A stretch of DNA of 64,000 nucleotides, from positions 1-64,000 of the forward strand of contig NC_052505.1 of NCBI RefSeq assembly GCF_014356525.2, written 5' to 3'. Positions 23,631 to 34,502 of the stretch are shown here, piece by piece. Under the pieces are notes generated by a model. The model worked only from the letters and a program-made list of their open reading frames with translations, searched no databases and had not been told where the DNA came from. Numbering within the stretch: the stretch's first letter is position 1; every line of letters starts with the position of its first letter. The position numbers and the translations under genes are program-made. Source of the stretch: Nilaparvata lugens. Taxonomy: Eukaryota > Arthropoda > Insecta > Hemiptera > Delphacidae.

Positions 23631-25229
23631 CATAATGAAAAGAAAAGGCATTCAAAAATTGGAGAATAGCGATGAGATGAAAGTTAACCTATTTTTCGTT
23701 CTCGAAAAATAGATTAAGACTGATTCGCTATCTGAGAAGCCTATGAGCTTTTTCCTTGTTGATAGAAATAGCTTGAGAATAACATCTTTCGTAAACTTTC
23801 TAGTTCAAATCTTTCAGGATCTGAAGACATGGAAATTGTACAATCAGTTTTTCTCAATTTGATCAAATAAATGGATTTATTATAATAACAAGATATGCAA
23901 GTATTATTGTAATAAATTCTCACTCACCTGAACAGTGAACAGACGCAGTCACCGCAGAAACACAACAGATACAATAACTGACAGAAACTCAATGAACTAC
24001 CTAATCTACTCTCTATTAATCAATTCCCTATTTATCAAACCTATCAACTCAAAAATCTATTACTAAGCCTATCCATTTATCCAAATCTATCTGCCAATTT
24101 TATTACAATCTCAGGAATCAATCTCGAAATTAGCGCGATGCTACTTCTAAACGTTGTGAAGAGGCAAATGAACTGAAGACGAACGAATACCAGTACCAGA
24201 ATAGTTGACTTTTTCAAAAAGAGAAAATGGTGATTGGATCTGTAGAGAATAGAGAGTTTAGGGGGGTGTGTGTGTGTGAGAGAGAGAGAGAGTGATTCAT
24301 TCAGTGTGGCATAATAGAGAGACAGAGACAACGTTCTAAACTGTTGGACTTCCCGTTTCTCGAATTTCACTACCTACCTACCACAGTCACTATAGACTTC
24401 CCCTTTGAAAAGCATATGTTTCGAATTCACCACGTGGGAAAAAATACATCTATTTAGTTATAATTTTAATGAAATAAATAATTTCCTCAATGTTGGTTTC
24501 CATTACGAACTGCTTGCTATCATTTCAATTAATGTTTTGTTTTAATTCACTGAAGTTATTGTACGAGGAATAAGGTCCTCGTAATCAAAATTTGTATGTA
24601 TTCTTTTCCTCTTTGATTGAAAAATTAAAAATACCAAATGCTTGAAAATGAAATATCTTTTTCTTCGTCATATACTTGAGCAGAAACCTATTCTGAATAA
24701 TTGCCTTATGGATTGTTGTTTCATGAGAGGTTCTACCAGAAATAGGAAAAATTTAATATTTTACTTGACAGGGTAAATTAGTTTCGACAATTTATTGCCG
24801 AGTTTTCGGAGAATTGAAGAACATTCTCACGAAACTATATCTACACCTTAGTAGATAATGAGCATTATGTGCCAAATTATAAAATCTGGTGTGGCACACT
24901 CGCACAACTTTCCTTGCCGTTATGAAAATTGATCACCTGACGCCACGGTAGTATTCCCGCGCCTCTCAAGTCTACTATTCAAAGATTAGAGCCAGCTGGT
25001 TACAGAGTAATAAAGCTGGAGACAAACGAGGTCTGCTATCTCTTCATAGTGAATCATTTAATAGAATCAACAGTTGCCAATAGTTTGCAATTGGATAATC
25101 ACATATTCTCGATTTTCGAGTTTATTTTTCATTTCAGGTGAAAATGTTACTGAACATTAATTGTAGAGATTCTCATGCTCAATCTACTCCACTCAATTTT
25201 TTTGTTTAAATTGTATCTGAAGCTTGATA
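23631..25229. other. Gene-poor stretch with a donor-like site and simple repeats
   Basis: On the minus strand CAG|GTGAGTGAG sits near 23933 downstream of a pyrimidine/GT-GA-rich segment (24240-24310). It could be a 5' exon of a minus-strand gene linked to the island at 22.8 kb. Nothing else is recognised. Confidence 0.25.
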
Positions 25230-25551
25230 ATTAAGAATCTAAAATCAAACTTTGCATAGATGGGGCGGAACTCCTGAAATTTTTACAGATATAGGACTTG
25301 TGGCAATTGATAGAGCTTATCGATGACTATTTCAGGTATGACTTTAATCAGAATCGTTACAACCGTTTTCGAAAAAATCGCGAAAACCCTGTTTTTGACA
25401 ACATTTTCGCCATTTTAGCCGCCATCTTGAGTCGCATTTGATCAAAATTGTTCGTGTCGGATCCTTATATGGTAAGGACCTAACGTTCCAAATTTCAAGT
25501 CATTCCGTTAATTGGGAGATGAGATATCGTGTACATAGACACACATACACT

Positions 25552-25635
<84 letters not shown>

Positions 25636-25770
25636 TACAGACCAATACCCAAAAACCACTGTTTTGGACTCAGGGGACCTTGAAACGAATAGAAATTTAG
25701 AAATTGGGGTACCTTATTTTTTTCGGAAAGCAATACTTTCCTTACCTATGGTAATAGGACAAGGAAAGTA
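25230..25770 (+). repeat. Interspersed repeat with central (CA)n and terminal hairpin
   Basis: An ordinary-complexity 5' part is followed by about 38 CA repeats (25555-25630). A 3' part ends with the hairpin GGAAAGCAATACTTTCC (25725-25741) and an AAGGAAAGTAAAA terminus. The layout is that of a dispersed short element rather than a simple microsatellite. No coding is seen, and the threonine/histidine frames are artefacts of the CA tract. Confidence 0.6.
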
Positions 25771-25863
25771 AAAATTTTCTACTGCAAATTTCATCTCGAT
25801 AACTATTAGGTACTGAGAAAACGCAAAAATCACTGATATGGGTGTTTAATATCTGAAACATGG

Positions 25864-28800
25864 TGTCACAAAGTGAATTTTTGTGATGGATGGAGAGCCA
25901 TCATCCAGCGGAAAATTAGCGAAATTATTCTATTTTAGAATAGGAATAGGATCTTCTGCCGGATATATTTTGTTAGATTTGTAGTTGTGTATATGCATTA
26001 TCACCATCGCCGTCAACCCCTTTAAATTAGCAGCATTCATATCATCAAAACGATAAGCGGCTACCGAGTCGGGTCGGTATCGCTCTTCATGAAATTTCTG
26101 GAATAGAAATATTGTTTACCGGCCTGAATTAGTGTAGCAATTAGTATCAGTGTCATCATTAGCTGCACCCTTATCATCAGCACTAGTGGATTCAAACCCT
26201 GTCACATGACTAGTGGCATGATCGTCTTTTCAGACTCCCATTGGTCAGCAAGCCCTTTTCCCCCGGCCTCCTAACTTTCAGCGACCCGGTGTTGCTTCAA
26301 GAAGACCTGGGAGAGAAGCAGTTGTTCGGTGGTTGAGCGTGAGATCGGGTCGCGAATCTCCTCTCCTTACGACGTTACCGATACTAATTATTATTCTATC
26401 TTGTGTTAACATAGAATATTGTAGGTCGAGTTCCGAACAACTCGGAGTTGTCAGCTATTTTTCCCGAATTTGTATCACTGGGGGTGAATTATTTTTGAGG
26501 GCTTAATTCTTAAGTCTCAACTCTGTCGCTTCATGACGTTTAAGTTTAGTGCGGGAATTTGTTCGCTATTCTCCGTATTTAGTCCTGCAGTGATTCAGGT
26601 AACTGTATGTCAGGACTGGTCACTTGTGTGCATTTCCTCTTCTGTAATAAGGTAATCTCAGTTTTTAGGGATGTATTTTCCTTATTAATTTTCATACTAT
26701 AGAGTTGCCCTGTATTTTAAATTCGCTCAGCAGTTTCTGACTTGCTGTAATTCCAAGTAGGAAAAGCCCAATCCTTTTCCTAGAGAACTCAGGTGCAGCT
26801 TGAGCTCGTCCTCGTCGAAGTTTCTAGACTGCGACATCCTTTCTCTTTCTCTCTCTTAACTTTCCCTATTCTATAATCCTTCTAGCTCTCAGGTACAGCT
26901 TGAGGACTTCCTCGCCGAAGTTTCTAGACTGCGGCATCCTCTCTCTTTCTCTCTCTTCACTTTCCCTATTCTATAATCCTTCTAGCTCTCAGGTACAGCT
27001 TGAGGACTTCCTCGCCGAAGTTTCTAGACTGCGGCATCCTTTCTCTTACTTTCTCTTCACTTTCCCTATTCTATAATCCTTCTAGCTCTCAGGTACAGCT
27101 TGAGAACGTCCTCGCCGAAGTCCCCAGACTGCGGCATCCTTTCTCTTACTTTCTCTTCACTTTCCTTATTCTAAAATCCTTCCTGCTCTCAGGTACAACT
27201 TGAGAACGTCCTTGTCGAAGTTCCCAGACTGCGATGCTTCCCGCTCTCAGGTACAGCTTGAGAACGTCCTCGCCGAAGTCCCCAGACTGCGGCATCCTTT
27301 CTCTTACTTTCTCTTCACTTTCCCTATTCTATAATCCTTCTAGCTCTCAGGTACAGCTTGAGAACGTCCTCGCCGAAGTCCCCAGACTGCGGCATCCTTT
27401 CTCTTACTTTCTCTCCACTTTCCTTATTCTAGAATCCTTCCTGCTCTCAGGTACAACTTGAGAACGTCCTTGTCGAAGTTCCCAGACTGCGACGCTTCCC
27501 GCTCTCAGGTACAGCTTGAGAACGTCCTCGCCGAAGTCCCCAGACTGCGGCATCCTTTCTCTTACTTTCTCTCCACTTTCCCTATTCTATAATCCTTCTA
27601 GCTCTCAGGTACAGCTTGAGAACGTCCTCGCCGAAGTCCCCAGACTGCGGCATCCTTTCTCTTACTTTCTCTTCACTTTCCTTATTCTAAATCCTTCCTG
27701 CTCTCAGGTACAACTTGAGAACGTCCTTGTCGAAGTTCCCAGACTGCGACGCTTCCCGCTCTCAGGTACAGCTTGAGAACGTCCTCGCCGAAGTCCTCAG
27801 ACTGCGGCATCCTTTTTCTTACTTTCTCTTCACTTTCCCTATTCTATAATCCTTTTAGCTCTCAGGTACAACTTGAGAACGTCCTCGCCGAAGTCCCCAG
27901 ACTGCGGCATCCTTTCTCTTACTTTCTCTCACTTTCCTTATTCTAAATCCTTCCTGCTCTCAGGTACAACTTGAGAACGTCCTTGTTGAAGTCACAGACT
28001 GCAACGCTTCCTGCTCTCAGGTACAACTTGAGAACGTCCTTGTCGAAGTTCCCAGACTGCGACGCTTCCTGCTCTCAGGTACAGCTTGAGAACGTCCTTG
28101 TCGAAGTCACAGACTGCGACGCTTCCTGCTCTCAGGTACAGCTTGGGAACGTCCTTGTCGAAGTCACAGACTGCGACGCTTCCTGCCCTCAGGTACAGCT
28201 TGAGAACGTCCTTGCTGAAGTCCCCAGACTGCGGCATCCTCTATCTTTCTTCCTCTTAATTTTTCCCACCCTGTATAGCGCGAGATCTCAGTTCCAGACT
28301 AGAGATCGTTCCCGTCGCGGTTCTCAGATCAGCGAGAGGTGTAGGAAACCCTATGTAGAGCAGGATCTCAGTCACAGATTGGAGATCGACCCAGTCGCGG
28401 TTCTCAGACCAGCGAGAAGCTTAGGTGAATCCTTGTAAACCCTTCCCTATCCTCTCATAATAGTCGACATAGTGACTATTAATTTAAAAGCGTTTCGGAC
28501 GATTGAGAGTGATTCCCATACCCTTAAGGACAGTTACAGATTGGCCCTTAATAACCGGCGCGCTGTCATCAGACTAGCGCGGAAATCCTGTTTAACAGTT
28601 TCAGAATTGCTGAAAATCCTTTCGCAGCTGCAGGCTTGCGATTCAGAAATCCGACACCCGAAACCTCATCCTTTGAGCTTTAGTTATTATAAAATTTTAA
28701 TAGATATACTATCTTTAGCTAGCAGGTTCAGCTTGCCGAGAACTATATCGCGATTCACAGATCGCGAGTTATTGAACCAAACCCCATTAGTTACAGGAAG

Positions 28801-29446
28801 GAACAATCCTATTAACGAATCTCCATTCCCCAGGCCCGATAAAATATTCCCTATACCTCAAACTCGGTATACCATATCCTGTACCTTATACCACTTACGC
28901 CTCTACAATCATATTGATCAAATACCGGGTGCGCAGGTTCAGTCTGCACACCGACAACCCGCAGTCTCAGATTGCGAAAACCGTAACAAAATTCTATATC
29001 ATTCCTTGTTAAACCCCATCCCGAGTTCCTCCACCTACAACCTTTATCCCGGGCTTGCAGGTACAGCTTTGCTCGCCGTCAACTCACAGTTGGTTCAGAT
29101 TGCGTACTACCTTTACAAATATAATTATTTGTGGGGATCTGATATCCGGATCCGTATCCTTGGTTAAGGTTACCTCAATTCTCCCTAACACCCAACCTGA
29201 ATTCCAAGAGCCGAGGGCCGAATCGGCCAACAACGGCACGGGCACACACTCTTCCCTTCAAATTAAATACCTCCCGCCAAAGACAGAGGGTAAAGAATCA
29301 GGACAAGGGGAGAAGTGTAGGTCCAGTATCTCCACCAGTCAATACGGTCACCGACCCCGACCCATACCCAACTGTAGCTAGTCCGCGTTGTAGCAATACT
29401 TCGCAGTTATTAGAAAACCTAGAGGGTGGAATAGGGCATTCTAATA
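25864..29446 (+). repeat. 5' LTR of the gypsy element (3.58 kb)
   Basis: It is highly similar to 36085-39511. It lacks about 90 bp present in the 3' LTR (36711-36800 equivalent, near 26482) but has more units in the internal array. The 3' edge is set where identity stops: CTAATA, then AAACTG here, against ATGGTG after the other LTR. Open frames of up to 231 codons inside (28472-29167) are broken in the other LTR and are not genes. Confidence 0.92.
26788..28245 (+). repeat. Compound tandem array in the 5' LTR (~18 units)
   Basis: Two unit lengths, about 99-101 bp and about 57-58 bp, share the core CAGGTACAGCTTGAGAACGT followed by a GAAGT..CAGACTGCG block. The longer unit adds a CT-rich segment (CTTTCTCTTCACTTTCC). 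Long units dominate at the left, short units at the right. Looser relatives of the core (CAGATTGCG, CAGATCGCGAG, CAGATCAGCGAG) continue to about 29100. Confidence 0.9.
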
Positions 29447-29450
29447 AAAC

Positions 29451-29490
29451 TGACGTCTCCGAACGTGGGGCTAAGACGTCTGGCGCCAAG
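29451..29490 (+). promoter_or_regulatory. Primer-binding region (not resolved)
   Basis: TGGCGCCAAG at 29481-29490 looks like the start of a PBS but lies about 34 bp past the mapped LTR end. Alternatively the PBS overlaps TCTCCGAACGTGGGGC (29456-29471), which resembles the 3' part of a common PBS. I cannot choose between these. Confidence 0.35.
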
Positions 29491-29528
29491 TAGATCGTGA
29501 GCAAAGGTTAAGTAAACCCCAGTGCACG

Positions 29529-30281
29529 ATGTCGGAACGGGGAGAGGAGTCTACACTCCAAGAGTACGAGGAGGACCAGGTAAATCACGAGACAGACACC
29601 ATGGAGCGAGAAACCGACCCTCGAGTGTCGTGGGTGTACCGGCTGAGTAAGGAGGAAGCGGTCAGCTACCTGGAGAGTCTTGGCCTGTCAGCAGTGGGGA
29701 CTCTGACAGAGCTGAGGAGGAGGATGGTTGAACACCATCGGTCCAGGACCGCTGCGACCTCTCAGACTCGCCGGGACGATGCTATCCCAGGCACAAGCCG
29801 TGTCTACTCCGAGCCGTTCCTCCACAACAGAGTGAATCGACCAACAGGTATAGACCCGGCACCACACCGCTCTTCAGGCACGTATAGTCAGGGCGCTGTA
29901 TGTGATAAGGTAAGAAGTTGGAATTTACATTTTGATGGTGTATCAGATGCTCCCAGTTTTATCAAGAGGCTCACTGAACTTCAGAGCGCATATGGGATAT
30001 CCGGGGAACAATCTCTTATAGCCCTACCAGAGCTGATGGAGAGAGGGGCCCTACTCTCGATGCGGAATGGTCGCTCCCAGTGGAGGACGTGGGCTGACTT
30101 TGTAGAGGCGTTTAAACTCCGATACTATCCCCATACTTATAGTGACGATCTTGAAAGTCAAATCATTGCAAGGAAGCAGAGGGAGGGCGAACCGGCTGAT
30201 GAGTATGCCGAAGCCCTACTCACTTTAATGAGGAGATTAGGAAGTTACGACGGGGATAGGATATATCAGAGGGTGTATTAG
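29529..30281 (+). pseudogene. gypsy gag: SAP-like N-terminus and capsid, ended by TAG
   Basis: Gag packages the element RNA. From ATG 29529 there is an acidic leader. A SAP-like helix-extended-helix pattern follows at residues about 39-70 (LSKEEAVSYLESLGL...ELRRRMVEHH). Then comes a retrotransposon gag/capsid domain (SWNLHFDGVSDAPSFIKRLTE, then the WADFVEAFKLRYYP and YAEALLTLMRRL blocks). TAG 30279-30281 interrupts the capsid domain; the same frame continues directly with typical gag residues. The stop is inside the domain rather than at a gag-pol boundary, so I read it as a mutation, not programmed readthrough. Confidence 0.88.
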
Positions 30282-32756
30282 AACTTATTACCCAGATATA
30301 AGTTACATGTCCGAAGTGTAGGAGCCCAAAACATAGACCAACTGTTGGATATAACTAGGGAATATGAGGCAATCCGTGCTGAGGAAAAGCACTCTAGGTT
30401 GTCCTCACGGAATACCAAAATGGAGGACAATAAACAGGGAGAAAATTCAGCTAAGGCAACTACTAAGCCACGGGAGACTAAAGTGATAGAAGAGAGTAGT
30501 ACTAGCCAGGGTCCTGTGTGCTGGAATTGTAAAAAGACAGGACATTGGAGGTCAACTTGCCCCGAGCTTTCTAAGTGTAAGGAATGTGGGAAAAATCATG
30601 ATCAGTGTAACTGTAAGTCCCAGAGTAAAAGATCATCGGGAAATTCAGTAATTCATTCAACAAAGATTTTAAGCCCCAGAACCGTGTCAGGAGATACACG
30701 GACTTTCATTGATGTGAGTTTGGCGAACCAGAAATTTGTCGCTTTGATTGATACAGGATCGGAAAAATCCTACATCAGTACACAAGTTCTGAGAGCATTA
30801 GTACGTGAGGGGTCAGTAAAGAAAGAAAACTGCACACATAAAGCGATACTCGCTGATGGGAAGTCTGCTCTCCTCTCGATAAAAGTTTTTACCCAATTGA
30901 AAATAGAAAATATTTCTGTTTCTCTCCAGGCTGTAGTGATGGAAGGCCTTAAGCCTGACGTGTTGCTAGGAGTGTCATTTATGATTCAGCATAATTTAAC
31001 TATCAATATGAGGCATAATAGAGTAGAATGGGAACCAGAGATAGTGGGAGCTATACGTGGTAGTAAGAGTTCAGCGAATACTTCTAAGGTGTCGACTGTA
31101 GCTGCCGTTAGACCAAGTAGGGAGGTCGGAGATAACGGGGTGTACATGTATGTAGGAGTAGAGGGGGTGGACCTGAATGCCGCTATAGATACCTCATCTC
31201 AAAAGTCATACGTTTCTAGTGAGATCGCGAAACGTCTTAAAATAGAAGGAGAGACCACTTTACCGGTCACTGTATGTGGCAAGGAGTATAAGTGGCAAGT
31301 GTCAGTTGTCCCAGATATTGAACCTCGTATGATTTTAGGAGTGGAAAATCTGCGTAAGATGGGAGCTGTGTTAGAAATGCAACCCCAAGGAGTCCGATTA
31401 CAGAGTAGGGAAGGGGAAGGTAGGTTATCAGTTGTCTCTGAGCAGGAGAAATTTGATAATTTTCTGGAAGAAGAAATCCGGAAATTCTCTTCACTCCCAG
31501 GACGGACCCATATCTTGAAACACAAAATAAAACTCCAGGAAGGAGTTGAACCCTTCAGACTTCGTCCCTATCCCAGGAACCCTATCATGCAAAAAGTGAT
31601 CGATGAGGAAGTCGATACAATGCTTGAACAGGGAGTCATAGAACCCAGCTGTAGCTCGTGGAGTTCTCCTATCGTATTAGTAAAAAAATCGAATGGGAAA
31701 ATAAGGTTTTGTATTGATTTTCGTAAACTTAATTCTGTGACTCATAGAGATGCTTACCTCCTCCCAAATATGACTGGTATTTTAGACAGGCTTCGCGATG
31801 CTAAGTATATATCTACTATTGATCTGAAGAGTGGTTATTGGCAAGTTCCATTAGATGAGGAGAGTAAAGAATTGACGGCTTTCATAGTGCCGGGCAGAGG
31901 TCTATTTCAATTTGAAGTGATGCCTTTCGGCTTACACTCAGCTGGAGCTACTTTTCAACGTTTGCTAGATCAGGTGATAGGGCCTAAACTCGAACCGTAT
32001 GCGTTCGCGTACTTAGACGATGTGGTAGTATTAGGAGAGACTCTTGAATCCCATAGAGAACATCTCGCAGAGGATTTCCAGAGGTTAAGAGACGCAGGTC
32101 TAATTATAAATAAAGATAAGTGCAATTTTCTGAAATCTGAGCTGAAATACTTAGGTCATATTGTGACAGAGCAAGGCCTCCGTACCGACCCGGAAACGAT
32201 TAGGGCTGTTAGAGATTTCCCTACCCCGCAGCGTATTAAATCTCTCAGGAGCTTCCTAGGGTTAGCCTCTTGGTACCGTAGGTTCGTCCCTAATTTTTCA
32301 GAGCTAGCAAATCCGTTACATCGTTTGTTAAAGTTGAAGGTGAATTGGCAGTGGGGAGAAGAGGAGGAAACGGCATTTCAGAAAATCAAAGATGCTTTAA
32401 CCTGTGCCCCAGTATTAACCTACCCTCATTTTGAGTTGCCCTTTGTGATTCAGACCGATGCCTCCGACGAAGGGTTGAGAGCTGTCTTGACTCAGGAGAT
32501 TAATGGTGAGGAGAAAGTTATTGCTTATGCGAGTAGGGGTTTAAGAGGTCCCGAAGTCCGATATACCACAACCGAGAAAGAGTGTCTGGCTGTGATATAT
32601 GCCCTGAGAAAATTTAAGTCATATGTGGAAGGTTACGAAATTACTGTGATTACCGACCATCAGTCCTTGAAGTGGTTGCATGCCATTCCCCATCCCACTG
32701 GTCGTTTAGCACGATGGGTAATGGAAATGCAACAATATAATTTGAAAATAAAATAA
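30282..32756 (+). pseudogene. gypsy NC-protease-pseudoprotease-RT-RNase H
   Basis: Same frame as gag. Two zinc knuckles (30519-30560, CWNCKKTGHWRSTC; then CKECGKNHDQC) bind RNA. A retroviral-type aspartic protease has ALIDTGSEKSYIS (DTG at 30750-30758) and closes with VLLGVSFM. A second protease-like unit follows with AAIDTSSQKSYVS (DTS at 31188-31196) and MILGVENL. RT shows FCIDFRKLN, the STIDLKSGYWQ palm strand and catalytic YLDD (32010-32021), followed by RNase H (TDASD near 32456; TTEKECLAVIYAL). TAA at 32754-32756 cuts the frame just before the conserved linker (KGKFNIVPDVLSR) to integrase. Domain order and spacing are normal apart from the doubled protease. Confidence 0.9.
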
Positions 32757-34250
32757 AGGAAAGGGAAGTTCAACATAGTTCCAGATGTACTCTCACGCAC
32801 CCCCTGTAAGGAGGAGCTCACTTCGGGAGAAACGAACTCCGAGGGCAGGGTGGCCCTTATCGCTATTGGTCGAGAGAACGACGATAGCTGGGTAAAGAAA
32901 ATTAAATCATTACTGATTGCAGACCCCGAGAAATTCCCCGACTATACAGTTAGAGATGGGTTGTTGTATAGACACATTTGGCCTAGGAGGCGGCTCCAAG
33001 AAGAGCAGAGTGCTGAGGGGTGGAAGCTTTGTGTCCCAGTGAGCTGTCGCTCTGAAGTTTTACAACAAAATCATAATGCTCCAACCGCGGGTCACTTTGG
33101 CATATATTGTACATATGACAAGATAGAGCGCCTATATTATTGGCCTTGATTGTTTAATGATGTTGCCACCTATGTTCGGAGGTGTGATGACTGCCTTAAA
33201 ATTAAGGTAGAACAGAGGACCCCATATGGTCGCATGAAAAATCCCCGTAAATTGTTTCACCCTTGGGAGACTGTCAGTACTGACTTAGTCGGCCCGTTAC
33301 CCCGTTCCAAGTTAGGACACCGTTACATAGTCGTGTTTCAAGATTAGTTCACTAAGTGGACGGAAGTGGCCGCCCTATCTAAGGCAGATAGCGCAGGAGT
33401 CACGAAAGCTTTCCGTGAATTGATTGTCACACGGTATGGAGCACCTAGGATGCTCATTTGTGACAATGGAACCCAATACACTAGCAAGTATTTTCGCTCG
33501 TATTGTGAGGATAATGGCGTGAATGTGTTTTTCACCCCCCCATATTCTCCTAGTTGTAATCCTACTGAAAGAGTAAACTGTGTACTCAAAACTATGATAC
33601 AAATCTTTGTAGGAGAGAACCACTTGGATTGGGACCGATATTTAAGAGAATTTTGTTTTGCGATGAATACAACTATTCATCAAGGTACCCAATATACTCC
33701 AGCTTATCTCAAGTTCGGTAGGGAATTGAGGGCTCCAGGTGAGTCCGCATTCGAGTCTCAAGACGATCCACGTACGCAGGGTTTTGAAAGTAGTCAGGCC
33801 ACGCTACAGAAAAATATTAAGGTATTAATTCAAACCAGGAAAATTGTAGTGGATAATTTGGATAAAGCATATAGGGATGCTAGCCGTTATTATAATCTTC
33901 GGAGGCGGGATGTTAAGTTATCCCCAGGTCAGTTGATATATAAGAGAGAACATTATTTATCTTCGGGAGTTGACCAGTTTGCCGCGAAACTCGCTCCAAA
34001 GTTCTCAGGCCCCTGGGAGGTGGTTGAGATATTGAGTCCTACAGTAGTGAAGGTTAAAGTAGCAGAGAATAAATCTGTGACTGTTCATGTGAGAGACATT
34101 AAGTTGTTACCCCCATGTGTAGAGGAGGAGGAGGAGGAATCTAGCTCAGAAGAACAGGCGAACGCAAGTTGCGTAGGTGGAGTGAAGTGCGGGTTGCCTA
34201 TACTAGCCTTAGACGGCGCAAGGTGCGGGGGAAGCACTTTATTCAACTAG
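32757..34250 (+). pseudogene. gypsy integrase with two in-frame stops
   Basis: It continues the pol frame after TAA 32754. An HHCC zinc domain (33065-33200: HNAPTAGHFG ... CDDC) is followed by the catalytic core. The acidic triad is D at 33282-33284, D at 33462-33464 (CDNGTQYTS) and E at 33567-33569 (NPTERVN), with 34 residues between the last two. The C-terminal part has the LRRRDVKLSPGQLIY and FSGPWEVVEI blocks, an SH3-like DNA-binding region, and an acidic tail. TGA 33147-33149 lies in the zinc domain and TAG 33345-33347 in the core. No frameshift occurs over the whole 4.7-kb gag-pol. Confidence 0.9.
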
Positions 34251-34502
34251 TTATTACGTTTCCCGTTAGATGCCGTGACAGGGTTGATTCACTGGTTTCT
34301 TGCTCCTTCTCTAGTTGTCGCATCGCATAAGACGTTCGAACTTTTTCTTTCAAGATATTTCTGTTATCTGTTTATTGTAGGGTTGCTTTATCGCGTTCCC
34401 GACCATGATAATCTTATCTTTCTACACTGTCGTTACCTGAATATTTTTGTATAAGCCCATCTAGTTGTCTTGCTTCAGTAGTGCTTCGATCCTCTTAGCA
34501 GT

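Noticed and set aside
25438..25771. Thr-His repeat ORFs
   Set aside because: They arise from the (CA)n microsatellite.
27000..27776. Series of ~60-90-codon ORFs with repeated LENVLAEVPRLRHP
   Set aside because: They are translations of the tandem array and change frame with unit number.
28472..29167. 231-codon ORF inside the gypsy 5' LTR
   Set aside because: The equivalent sequence in the 3' LTR is broken by deletion and frame change. It lies within LTR repeats, so it is not a gene.
30279..30281. Programmed readthrough at the gag TAG
   Set aside because: The stop is inside the capsid domain, upstream of the zinc knuckles, and three other unrelated stops follow. Mutation is simpler.
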